A DNA stretch of 64,000 nt from Lachnoclostridium sp. UBA903 (GTDB taxonomy: Bacteria > Bacillota > Clostridia > Lachnospirales > Lachnospiraceae), in the NCBI GenBank assembly GCA_002294045.1, contig DBEP01000023.1, positions 39,713 to 103,712 of the forward strand. Reading direction: 5' to 3'. Shown here in pieces: positions 50,882 to 59,842 of the stretch; the stretch's first letter is position 1, and each line of letters starts with the position of its first letter. Made by a program: the position numbers and the translations under genes. A model generated the notes under the pieces. It saw only the letters and a list, made by a program, of their open reading frames with translations, was not told the origin of the DNA and made no database searches.

Positions 50882-51767
50882 TTCTCAAATGGGAAATAAG
50901 GCAAAAAGCAGGCTTATTACTTGTGTTACGGTCATTACCCTGACGATTTGGGTCTGCATTACGCTGATACCAATTGTTATAGTAGTACTGACAGCATTTA
51001 AATCGGATACGGAAATTTCTATGGCTGATTTTAAATGGTTTCCGTCAAGTTTTACCTATTTAGAAAATTTCAGGGCCGCATTTGCCATGGGTGACTGGCT
51101 GCTGTATTTTAAGAACAGTTTCATTATCACAAGCATAACGGTTATCGGAAGCCTTTTGATAAATTCCTTGGCAGGGTATTCGTTTGCAAGACTTAAGTTC
51201 CGCGGCAGGGATGTGCTGTTTTTGCTTATTTTGATGGGAATGATGGTTTCTCCCCAGTCCATTATTATACCCCAATTTGTTATAATGAGGTCAGTACCCT
51301 TTGCGGGCGGCAACAATGCTTTGGGCCAGGGCGGCACGGGTCTTTTAAATACCTACGCTTCCTTGATTATACCTGCTTTGTCGGGAGCTTTCGGTATTTT
51401 TCTCTGCAGGCAGTTTTATGTTTCTTTTCCGCAGTCCTTGGATGATGCGGCAAGGATAGACGGATGCGGTGCATTTAAAACGTATGTAAAGGTATATCTG
51501 CCATTGTCCAAAACCATACTCGCCACACTTACCATATTAAAGTCCGTAAGTATATGGAATGACTTTTTTTATCCGCTGATTATGACACAGTCCGAAAATA
51601 TGAAGACAGTCCAGCTGGGGCTGCAGATGTTCAGGGGTTCCACTTCAACCCACTATAATTGGCTTATGGCGGCCACCCTGATTACGGTCTTGCCTATGGT
51701 CATTGTATATTTCTGTGCTCAGAAATATTTTGTTCAGGGAATTGTTTCATCCGGTATGAAGAATTAA
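50868..51767 (+). CDS. Sugar ABC transporter permease (MalG/UgpE type)
   Basis: A 299-residue membrane protein; the ATG at 50868 is nine bases from GGAAAGG. The EAA loop reads LDDAARIDGCGAFKTYVKVYLPLSKTI. It pairs with the preceding permease in the carbohydrate uptake family 1 transporter. A GC-rich hairpin follows before the sulfatase gene. Confidence 0.93.
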   Translation: MTLTNSQMGNKAKSRLITCVTVITLTIWVCITLIPIVIVVLTAFKSDTEISMADFKWFPSSFTYLENFRAAFAMGDWLLYFKNSFIITSITVIGSLLINSLAGYSFARLKFRGRDVLFLLILMGMMVSPQSIIIPQFVIMRSVPFAGGNNALGQGGTGLLNTYASLIIPALSGAFGIFLCRQFYVSFPQSLDDAARIDGCGAFKTYVKVYLPLSKTILATLTILKSVSIWNDFFYPLIMTQSENMKTVQLGLQMFRGSTSTHYNWLMAATLITVLPMVIVYFCAQKYFVQGIVSSGMKN

Positions 51768-51773
51768 TCTGAC

Positions 51774-51812
51774 GGAAGGGGGCCCGTGCCTTTTCGGGCA
51801 ACCTTCCTTCTG
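51774..51812 (+). terminator. Intercistronic hairpin after the sugar permease
   Basis: GGAAGG..GCCCG and CGGGC..CCTTCC form a strong stem 6 bp after the permease stop. The T-rich tail is weak, so it may be an mRNA-stabilising or partial terminator hairpin rather than a full stop. Confidence 0.5.
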
Positions 51813-51918
51813 GTGCCCTGTACCGGAGCATGTTTAAAAATGCTTGTGCCGGGCCGTCTGTAGAGGCAGCTTATGTCTGAACCAATCAATAATAAATGAT
51901 AGAATGGAGAATAACTTT

Positions 51919-53727
51919 ATGAGAGCAATCATGGTTATGTACGACTCTTTAAACCGTCATTATCTTCCGAATTATGGCTGTAATCTGACCAAACTGCCGA
52001 ATTTTATAAGACTCGGTGAGAAGACAGTTACTTTTGATAATTCCTATGCTGCCAGTCTGCCCTGCATGCCGGCAAGGAGAGAGCTGCATACGGGAAGAAT
52101 TAATTTTCTTCACAGGGGCTGGAGTCCGTTGGAACCGTTTGATGATTCCATGCCGGAAATCTTAAAGCAGAATGGTATTTATTCACATTTGGTATCCGAC
52201 CACCAGCATTACTGGGAGGACGGAGGTTCGACCTATCATACCCGTTACCAGTCATGGGAGATTTCCAGAGGGCAGGAAGGAGACGCCTGGAAGGGTTCCT
52301 TGGAGCCTGTTACGCCTGATTTTGATTTCGGACCTGGGATGGAGTCCGGCAGTGTGCCTTTTTCCGTAACGAACTGGAAACGTCAGGATGCGGTTAACCG
52401 GACGTATATAAAAAATAAAGAGGATTTTCCCCAGGCGAAAACCTTTCGCAAAGGCTTGGAATTTATTGAAAAAAATAAAGCTTATGATAACTGGTATCTT
52501 CAGATAGAAACCTTTGATCCCCATGAACCCTTCTTTACCCCGGAGGAATACCAGGACCTGTACCGTAAAGAAGGGGAGGAAGAATTTCCTTATGACTGGC
52601 CTCCTTACTATCCTGTTACGGAATCGGAAGAATTTATAGAGAAAGTAAAGAAAAAATATTTTGCACTGCTTGCCATGTGTGATGATTACCTGGGGAAGGT
52701 GCTTGATATGATGGATCAATATGATATGTGGAAGGATACCCTGCTGATTGTAAATACGGATCACGGATTTCTGCTGGGTGAGCACCTATGGTGGTCTAAG
52801 GGGCAAATGCCTGTTTATAATGAGCTTGCCTATACACCATTGTTTATCTGGGACCCGAGGACGGGAATTAAGAAGGAGAGGCGCAGTGCTCTGGTTCAAA
52901 CCATTGACCTGGCGCCTACTATACTTGACTTTTTTGGACTGCCGGTTCCTAAAGATATGCAGGGGCATACACTTGCCGGGGTCATTAAAGAAGACAAGAA
53001 AATCAGGGATTACGCTGTCTTTGGCTTCTTTGGTTCCCATATCAATATAACGGACGGCAGATATTTATACATGAGAGCACCTGTAACCGTAGAGAACCGG
53101 CCCTTATATGAATATACACTGATGCCAACCCTGATGCGTGCAAGGATGGCACCGGCACGCCTGAAGGATGCGGTGATTCGGGAGCCCTTTGCATTTACAA
53201 AGGACTGCCCTACCTTAAAGCTTCTATCCGAAGACAGGGATGTGCCGAAAATCAGATACGGAAATAAATTATACGATTTGGAAAATGATCCTGGACAGAT
53301 GCATCCTATCGATGCCCCTGAAAAGGAAACCGAATTGATTAACGAAATAGCAAAACTGATGCGGGAAAATGACGCTCCGGATGAACAGTATATCAGACTT
53401 GGAATTCCAAAGGATAGTTCCATGACCGTGGAAGAGCTGATGATACAGAGAGAGGCGGAGAAAAAAATACATTTTCCGGAGAGCATAAATTCGCTGGCGG
53501 AAAAATGGGAAACGGGAGCAGTATGGTGCTACAGGGCACTGGCTAATATACTGGCCGGCGAAATAAAGGAAAGTATTCTTGAGGAAAGGCTTTCTTCATT
53601 TATTATAAGTAATAAAATCAGAACGGTATCGTCTAGGGATATACTTGCATTCATGAAAACGGTAGTACCGGAAAATAATCAGGCGGCGGCAGCTTATACG
53701 ATGATACTGACGGCAAGAGTAGACTAA
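51919..53727 (+). CDS. Sulfatase, Cys-type (formylglycine-dependent)
   Basis: A 602-residue sulfatase. The ATG at 51919 has GGAG upstream and starts MRAIMVMYDSLNRHYLPNYG, which carries the first metal Asp. The formylglycine motif is CMPAR in SLPCMPARRELHTGR (about residue 46). Other features: WEDGGSTYHTRYQSWE, QIETFDPHEPFFTP and NTDHGFLLGEHLWWSKG (metal site). A C-terminal extension of about 90 residues follows the usual end. No signal peptide. It is 59% or so alike by eye in key blocks to the broken copy next door, so the pair arose by duplication. Confidence 0.92.
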   Translation: MRAIMVMYDSLNRHYLPNYGCNLTKLPNFIRLGEKTVTFDNSYAASLPCMPARRELHTGRINFLHRGWSPLEPFDDSMPEILKQNGIYSHLVSDHQHYWEDGGSTYHTRYQSWEISRGQEGDAWKGSLEPVTPDFDFGPGMESGSVPFSVTNWKRQDAVNRTYIKNKEDFPQAKTFRKGLEFIEKNKAYDNWYLQIETFDPHEPFFTPEEYQDLYRKEGEEEFPYDWPPYYPVTESEEFIEKVKKKYFALLAMCDDYLGKVLDMMDQYDMWKDTLLIVNTDHGFLLGEHLWWSKGQMPVYNELAYTPLFIWDPRTGIKKERRSALVQTIDLAPTILDFFGLPVPKDMQGHTLAGVIKEDKKIRDYAVFGFFGSHINITDGRYLYMRAPVTVENRPLYEYTLMPTLMRARMAPARLKDAVIREPFAFTKDCPTLKLLSEDRDVPKIRYGNKLYDLENDPGQMHPIDAPEKETELINEIAKLMRENDAPDEQYIRLGIPKDSSMTVEELMIQREAEKKIHFPESINSLAEKWETGAVWCYRALANILAGEIKESILEERLSSFIISNKIRTVSSRDILAFMKTVVPENNQAAAAYTMILTARVD

Positions 53728-53747
53728 AGAATGAAAGGAAGCTAACA

Positions 53748-55247
53748 ATGAGAGCAATAATGGTTATGTATGATTCCCTGAACAGGAAGATGCTGGAGTC
53801 TTATGGCTGTGATTGGACTAAGACACCAAATTTCAAGAGGCTTGCAGATAAATGCGTGCAATTTGAGAACTGCTATGTGGGCAGCATGCCCTGTATACCT
53901 GCAAGAAGGGAACTTCATACGGGGCGTATTAATTTTCTGCACAGGAGCTGGGGACCTATGGAACCATATGATGATTCCATGCCTGAGATATTGAAGGACG
54001 GAGGGATTTACACGCATCTGGTAAGCGACCACCAGCATTATTGGGAAGACGGCGGGGCTACATACCACAACCGGTATTCCTCCTGGGAAATTTCACGTGG
54101 CTAGGAAGGAGATTTGTGGAAAGCGGATTTATCCTATCAGTATGACAAAGACACCGTATTTGACGGGAAGAAAAAGATACTTTCTTCCAAGCTGTATTCT
54201 GATATACTGAAGCATGACCAGATTAACAGACAGGTTATGGATACCGAAGAAAAGACATCACAGGCAGTGACGTTTTCCTGTGGACTTGAGTTTATCGAAA
54301 CCAATCATGGAGAAGACAACTGGTTTTTACAAATTGAAACCTTTGACCCTCATGAACCGTTCTATACCTTAAAGGGAGATAAGGATTTATATCCGCACCG
54401 TTTTGTGGGAGATGCGGAGGCAGACTGGCCCCCGTACAGCCCTGTGAAGGAAGATGAAGAAACCATATGGCATGTAAGATACGAGTATGCGGCCCTTCTT
54501 TCCAAATGCGACCGGTATCTTGGCAAAGTGCTTGATATTATGGATAAATACCATATGTGGAAGGATACTATGCTGATTGTCAATACCGACCATGGCTTTT
54601 TGCTTGGAGAACATGGCTGGTGGGGTAAAACTGCCATGCCAATATATGATGAGATAGCCCATACGCCGCTTTATGTTTATGACCCGAGAATTAAGGAATA
54701 TGCAGGGTATAAGCGTTATTCCCTGGTACAGACCATAGACATTGCACCCACACTTTTAGAGTTCTTTGGATTGGAAATTCCAAAAGATATGGAGGGGAAA
54801 CCGCTCAGGAAAATTATGGAAAACGAGGAACCAATCAGGGAGTATGCCTTGTTTGGTTATCATGGAAGCCAGATTAATGTAACCGACGGCAGATATGTAT
54901 ATATGCATTCGGCGGTCAATCCGGATAATCCTGTCTATGAATATACCCTTATGCCAACACATATGCGCCGGATGTTCCGGCCGTCCGAATTGCAGGAATT
55001 AGAACTTGCCGGCCCTTTTACATTCAGTAAGGGATGTAAGCTGCTGAAGATAAAAGCGGAAAACAGAATGGGAGATACGACGGAATTTGGTTCAAAATTA
55101 TTTGATTTGACAGAGAATCCGAACCAGTCCGCAGAAATACGGAATGAAGAAGTTCGCCAGAGAATGTTAAGTTATATTTCCCGATATATGAAGAAAAACG
55201 ATGCACCGGAGGAGCTTTATTCCAGATACGGTATTGACAGGCAGTAA
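53748..55247 (+). pseudogene. Sulfatase interrupted by an in-frame amber codon
   Basis: One continuous frame of 499 codons before the final stop, broken only by TAG at 54102-54104. The paralogue reads ISRGQEGDAW where this gene reads ISRG-stop-EGDLW, so a single CAG to TAG change is the cause. Everything else is intact: MRAIMVMYDSLNRKMLESYG, Cys motif MPCIPARRELHTGR, FDPHEPFYTL and NTDHGFLLGEHGWWGK. The downstream part (54114 on) could only be made as a fragment lacking the active-site Cys. It is a recent inactivation, or functional if amber is read through. The 21 bp gap to the previous sulfatase implies one operon. Confidence 0.88.
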
Positions 55248-55423
55248 TAAATAAATATCCGTTAATGTCTGCAAGACAGCTGCATCCGGGGACCGCCTTC
55301 CTCCCGGGATTATTTTCCTTCCTGCGTTTACCGTCAAAAGGCAGGTAATTTGATTGACATATTTGTCCCACACGTCTACAATACTTATAGAACTATATAA
55401 TCTGTTTAATGAGGAGAATGGAT

Positions 55424-56542
55424 ATGCCGCCAATGAGTGTATTAATAAAACCTGCTTCCGGAAGCTGCAATATGAAATGTGAATACTGCTTCTATTGCGA
55501 TGAACAGAATAAAAGAGCCGTTGCGTCTTTTGGAATTATGAATGAACATACTCTGAGGAACGTAATGCGTAAAACAATACTGCACGCCGACGGCATGTGT
55601 TCCATTGCATTTCAGGGCGGAGAACCTACTCTGGCAGGGATTGGCTTTTTCCATAAAGTTATTGAATATGGGAAGTATTTTAACAGAAAGCATATCAGGA
55701 TAGAATATGCCTTACAAACCAATGGGCTGAATATTAACGATGAGTGGTGCAGGTTTTTTAAAGAGAATAATTTCCTGATTGGCCTGTCGGTTGACGGAAC
55801 GCAGGACATACATGATAAATACCGTCATACCGGGTCAGGGAAGCCGACTTTTGAAATGGTTCAAAAAGCGGCGGAAATGTTGGATAAATATAAGGTGGAT
55901 TATAATATTCTGACGGTTGTACACAAGGAAGTTGCCGACCGGATAGATGAGATATATAGATTTTACAAAAATAAGGGCTGGCATTATCAGCAATATATAG
56001 CATGTCTGGACCCTTTGTTTGAATCACCCGGAAAATACGGGTATTCTTTACTTCCCGCTGATTACGGCAAGTTCCTGATTAAACTATTCGACCTGTGGTT
56101 TTCCGATTTACAAATAAACCGGCAGCCTTACATCAGACAGTTTGAAAATTATATAGCCATTCTTTTCGGCAGAATGGCGGAAGCCTGTGATCAGAGAGGC
56201 ATCTGCGGCATTCAATATGTCATAGAAGCAGACGGCAGCGTTTATCCATGTGATTTTTATATGCTGGATGAATATAAACTGGGAAATATAAATAATACTG
56301 CCATATCAGCCATGGATGAAAAAAGAAAAGAAATAAAATTTATAGAGGAATCCTTAAAGTTAACGGCAGACTGTAAACTATGCGAATTTTATGGCATATG
56401 CAAGGGAGGCTGTCAGAGGACCAGGTTAAAAACCGGGGATGCATTATATAAGAATTATCTATGTGAGGGATATAAGGAGTTTTTTAAGGAATGCCTTCCG
56501 AGGATGATACAGATAGCAGACAGAATAAGAAAAGTCAATTGA
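55424..56542 (+). CDS. Anaerobic sulfatase-maturating enzyme (radical SAM, SPASM)
   Basis: A 372-residue radical-SAM enzyme; the ATG at 55424 is seven bases from AGGAG. The SAM [4Fe-4S] motif is CNMKCEYC near residue 15, followed by FQGGEPTLAG, and the C-terminal SPASM cysteines are in CDQRGICGIQYVIEADGSVYPCDFY and CKLCEFYGICKGGC. It oxidises the active-site Cys (or Ser) of sulfatases to formylglycine without oxygen. Being in the same locus as three Cys-type sulfatases fixes its role well. Confidence 0.94.
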   Translation: MPPMSVLIKPASGSCNMKCEYCFYCDEQNKRAVASFGIMNEHTLRNVMRKTILHADGMCSIAFQGGEPTLAGIGFFHKVIEYGKYFNRKHIRIEYALQTNGLNINDEWCRFFKENNFLIGLSVDGTQDIHDKYRHTGSGKPTFEMVQKAAEMLDKYKVDYNILTVVHKEVADRIDEIYRFYKNKGWHYQQYIACLDPLFESPGKYGYSLLPADYGKFLIKLFDLWFSDLQINRQPYIRQFENYIAILFGRMAEACDQRGICGIQYVIEADGSVYPCDFYMLDEYKLGNINNTAISAMDEKRKEIKFIEESLKLTADCKLCEFYGICKGGCQRTRLKTGDALYKNYLCEGYKEFFKECLPRMIQIADRIRKVN

Positions 56543-56684
56543 TTTCTACAGAAGATTAACAGTATCCGTGATGAAGCTCCGTTGTTTTGAGAAGACATTT
56601 GGTCGGGTGCGCAGGAACGGGGGAAAGATAAATCATCATGAATCCTGAAAATTCTCTGTAGAGTTAATGTGTGTATAAAATAGA

Positions 56685-57224
56685 TTATACGGTTTTTACC
56701 ATAAATTCCTGAACCGCCGGTATCTTAAATAAAACAGGCAGCAGAATTGCCGATACTATAATTCCGAATAAATTCTGGACCAGATTAAAGGGTACTCCGG
56801 TAAATGCGGCGGCTGTCCCAAGGTTCATAATAAAAGCTTCAAATATAAAGTAACCGGCTGTTACCACAATACCGCCGGTTACTCCTGCAAGCAGGACCGG
56901 AATAACTTTAAGAACGGATTTTAATAAAAAGGTATTTACTGTGTGAAAGACAATACTGCCCGTTACCGCAGCCAAAGCTTTTATAAGGAAGGTTGCCCCA
57001 GCATAGCCTGCATATCCGGAAAAAACATCCGCAAACATAGAACCGATTCCCGCCGCAATTCCTCCATATACAGGACCAAGTATAATACCGGACAGGAGCA
57101 CAAGGCCGTCTCCTAAGTGAATATAGCCGGAAGTCGGGGAAGGAACCCTGATTGCCATGGTTGCGACGCAGGTCATGGCAGCCATCAAAGCTGCTATTAC
57201 AATTTTAAGAGTTTTATTTTTCAT
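56685..57224 (-). CDS. ECF transporter S component
   Basis: A 179-residue membrane protein with about five to six helices. The segment GYIHLGDGLVLLSGIILGPVYGGIAAGIGSMFADVFSGY is characteristic of the ECF S-component family. It gives vitamin or cofactor specificity and needs the EcfA/A'/T module, which is not in this window. The ligand cannot be read from sequence. A structured leader lies upstream. Confidence 0.87.
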   Translation of the reverse strand: MKNKTLKIVIAALMAAMTCVATMAIRVPSPTSGYIHLGDGLVLLSGIILGPVYGGIAAGIGSMFADVFSGYAGYAGATFLIKALAAVTGSIVFHTVNTFLLKSVLKVIPVLLAGVTGGIVVTAGYFIFEAFIMNLGTAAAFTGVPFNLVQNLFGIIVSAILLPVLFKIPAVQEFMVKTV

Positions 57225-57249
57225 GAATGACTGCTCCTTTCAATAGTAT

Positions 57250-57288
57250 ATCGTGACCTTCACCCCCAGTCAGAGGGGGGTTCACTGC
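57250..57288 (-). promoter_or_regulatory. Structured leader hairpin upstream of the ECF S component
   Basis: On the minus strand, a stem CCCCC-tctgact-GGGGG is enclosed by GTGA(a)CC / GGTCAC, giving a two-part stem with a TGAA bulge about 30-60 nt before the start codon. It could be a small ligand-binding leader RNA. It does not match a riboswitch class recognised here (preQ1, THF, TPP and FMN consensus blocks are absent). Confidence 0.4.
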
Positions 57289-57455
57289 ACTTCTTACAAA
57301 CTAACGTATTTCTGTACATTTCTTTATCGTAATTTTATTTAAGTTACTTTATAATAATCTTGGTATGATTAAAAGTTCCAGAATTAATATAATTAACAGT
57401 GCCAGATGCATGAATGGTTTGATATGGGCAAGGCAGAATAATACGGTCCGTGATT

Positions 57456-57716
57456 TTACTTACCATTTCTGTTTCTGGGAATATCCATTTCAATTTTACC
57501 ATACGGACTCTTTACTGTTTTAGGAGTATAACATTTCTTTATAATTAATGACGAGTTTACCCTTTTTATTTTAAGATAACCAATAGAAACATCCATCTTT
57601 GTTACCAGCATTTCCTGCATCATTTCTTTGAGTAGGTTGTAGATACCACCTACATTTTGAGTGTTGTTTTCTTTGATAATCTGTCGTAATTGGTTCTTGG
57701 CAATAACTATAAAAAA
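57456..57716 (-). pseudogene. IS256-family transposase, N-terminal relic
   Basis: A frame of about 86 codons without a clear start encodes NQLRQIIKENNTQNVGGIYN, LLKEMMQEMLVTKMDVSIGY, TPKTVKSPYGKIEMDIPRNRNGK and then stops. The order (QEML...GY, then TVKSPYG-x-I-x-x-D-x-PR-x-RNG) is the N-terminal signature of IS256/mutator transposases. The DDE catalytic part is missing. It lies within a 797 bp gene-poor region between the ECF gene and the secreted-protein gene; 57717-58021 shows nothing else. Confidence 0.7.
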
Positions 57717-58021
57717 CCACCTTCCTGATAAAATTATTCATCTCTATTTCTTATCAAGAAAGTGGTGATTATTACCAATATATTAGGTTAGTTATATTAC
57801 CACAGATTTAACTCTTGCCGGATAGCTGGTATTCTTTATCGAATTTTTAGTACCAGACACAGAAAATTTTACGCTCTCTTTTCGTTAGAGAATCTTGGGT
57901 CTATGACTACCTATATTGTAAATCCTTCCATATAAGTAGTAATAAACTGTATTTCTGCTATGTCTACAAGTTAATATGGTTGCTAACGATTACAGCATAA
58001 ATATCGGTTCATAATATAAAA

Positions 58022-58867
58022 TTATAATAAATTATTTAACGTCAAACTCCAATTACTAGTAGTTCTACTTAAATTTAAAGTGTAAGTTGCACCAAATGTG
58101 TAATAACCTGCAAATGCAATATATTTGCTATATCCAGTATTATAACTCCATGAACTTGATGTAGGAGTTTTGGTATTACTATTATTTACCATTCCTGTTG
58201 GCCCGGTACCTACTGCTCCATAAACTAAATTCTGAGATGAAACGGAAATAGATGAATCACTTATGGTGTAACCTCCAGTTACTTTTGTGAGGTTATATAT
58301 TGCAACTCCATAACTATCAGTTGAAATGCTATAATATATCGTACAATAACCTAATACACCGAGACTATTATCCCATTTATCTAAATAGGTATTTCCACTT
58401 GAATTTAATAATGTAGATTCTGTAGCAATTACTGATTCATTGTGTTTAGTTGCAACTAACGAGGGTGGTATCGGTTCGGAAAATGTTGACTTTAAAGTAT
58501 TTGATACAGCTGATGAATCTGCTTTTTCTGATAAGTCAAAAGCATATGTAATTGCCATAATAGATTTATTATCCCCATTATAAACCTCATCAGTAGAAAT
58601 ATTGAGTAAAGGTATTCCATAACTCTGTCCCTTGTTATCTGTTATTTTAGCTATTTTGTCCGCTTTTTTATTTTTATTATTATTTTTAGCTTGTTTAATT
58701 AACTTATCTAAATTATTTTTAATACTTCTATCATACTCTGATATAGCATTTTGGGATTTAATATCCTCTGTTTTATCATTTGCTTCAACGTTGAAAGTTA
58801 TATTAATACAAAACAAAGATATAAGTAAAAATGAACAAAAAAGTTTTTTTATAAATAATTTTTTCAT
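58022..58867 (-). CDS. Secreted protein of unknown function
   Basis: A 281-residue protein; the ATG at 58867 follows GGGGGA and gives MKKLFIKKLFCSFLLISLFCINITFNVEA, a clear signal peptide with cleavage near residue 29. A charged helical segment (KNNLDKLIKQAKNNNKNKKADKIAKI) follows, then a Ser/Thr/Asn/Tyr-rich beta-type region to the end (YSKYIAFAGYYTFGATYTLNLSRTTSNW). No family is recognised. It starts 14 bp after the membrane protein gene, so they share an operon. Codon use is strongly AT-rich compared with most of the window. A bacteriocin-like or surface role is possible but unsupported. Confidence 0.75.
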   Translation of the reverse strand: MKKLFIKKLFCSFLLISLFCINITFNVEANDKTEDIKSQNAISEYDRSIKNNLDKLIKQAKNNNKNKKADKIAKITDNKGQSYGIPLLNISTDEVYNGDNKSIMAITYAFDLSEKADSSAVSNTLKSTFSEPIPPSLVATKHNESVIATESTLLNSSGNTYLDKWDNSLGVLGYCTIYYSISTDSYGVAIYNLTKVTGGYTISDSSISVSSQNLVYGAVGTGPTGMVNNSNTKTPTSSSWSYNTGYSKYIAFAGYYTFGATYTLNLSRTTSNWSLTLNNLL

Positions 58868-58881
58868 ATCTATCCCCCTTT

Positions 58882-59313
58882 TCAAATATTGTTTGCTGTA
58901 TCACGTTTTCTTAACACTCTCATTATATTAATGACTAAACTAAATATCTGGAATATAATTGCAATATAGTAACCAGCAGAAAATGTTGAAAAATATGTTG
59001 TCCCAGCTAAATTAATTGGAACATAGTAATTTGGAAAAAACGTTAATACTATAACTAAGATTATTTGTGTAATAACAGAATATATATATTTGTTATTTTG
59101 TAAAGCCATATACTGTATTATAATACAATATAAATATAAAAGAGCAATTCTGCCTCTATCATTAAATAAAACAAAAATACCATTTACACCAGTTCTTATA
59201 AAAGTATTTTTATCAACAATAAGTTGTTGATACCATTCTAATGGTACAAATAATAAAGGTATAATCAGAAAAATTAATGGATAGTATTTTTTTAGTTTAC
59301 TAAAGATTATAAT
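58882..59313 (-). CDS. Small membrane protein with a non-standard start codon
   Basis: The ATG-initiated frame (59109) is only 75 residues, but coding continues upstream in the same frame to about 59310: IIFSKLKKYYPLIFLIIPLLFVPLEW, then NTFIRTGVNGIFVLFNDRGRIALLYLYCIIIQYMALQ. Together this makes about 143 residues with four hydrophobic helices. A strong AAGGAGGG lies exactly where a start is expected (59315-59322), yet the in-frame codons there are ATT, ATA and ATC. Initiation at ATT or ATA is the likely explanation; a mutated or miscalled ATG is the alternative. The function is unknown; it is first in the operon with the secreted protein. Confidence 0.65.
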   Translation of the reverse strand: MIIFSKLKKYYPLIFLIIPLLFVPLEWYQQLIVDKNTFIRTGVNGIFVLFNDRGRIALLYLYCIIIQYMALQNNKYIYSVITQIILVIVLTFFPNYYVPINLAGTTYFSTFSAGYYIAIIFQIFSLVINIMRVLRKRDTANNI

Positions 59314-59495
59314 TCCCTCCTTATTAATAAATATTTTGGTGATTGCGTACCCTCACTTTTTAAATTATAATAGTGTATTTTTATTACATATTATCCCTTC
59401 TCTCTGGATTGTTATTTGATTTGAGAATTATGTATAGAATACATATAACTTTTTCAGTTATTTAATTATTATAATCTTTTAATTATAATTTTGCA

Positions 59496-59539
59496 ATTAT
59501 ATATTGCCTGTTCTACATGTTTTTTGTCTATTCTACATG
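59496..59539 (-). promoter_or_regulatory. Direct-repeat activator site (LytTR-like) and -10 box
   Basis: On the minus strand CATGTAGAA occurs twice with a 20-bp period (59531-59539 and 59511-59519), followed nine bases later by TATAAT (59496-59501). No -35 is evident, as in promoters activated by LytTR response regulators (AgrA/ComE/PlnC type). It would drive the membrane/secreted protein operon after a leader of about 180 nt. The rest of 59314-59842 is AT-rich with no gene. Confidence 0.5.
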
Positions 59540-59842
59540 ATTAAATAACTAATTGTTACTTTTTACCAAATTAAAAATAGTCGGCTCGGTATTTTTCCTG
59601 CTGTCTTTATCTACCGTCCCCTTATGCAAAAATGATATAGGACTTCTTATGCAGTCAGATAGATGGACAAACTGGACTGATAATTTTCTTAGGATGAGAA
59701 GAAGAATATTTTGCATATAATGGGATATGGAAATGGAAAGTTACAAATTAACGATAGTATTTCTTAATAATAAAGAACTTATATTAAATAATTTATTTGA
59801 AAATGTATAGCTAAATATTAATGTGAGGGGATGCATAAAATC

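Noticed and set aside
54114..55247. Independent 377-residue sulfatase gene
   Set aside because: It is the continuation of the frame from 53748 after an in-frame TAG; it lacks the N-terminal metal Asp and the Cys motif.
58632..58931. 99-codon hydrophobic frame on the plus strand
   Set aside because: Complement of the signal peptide and Lys/Asn-rich region of the secreted protein gene; shadow.
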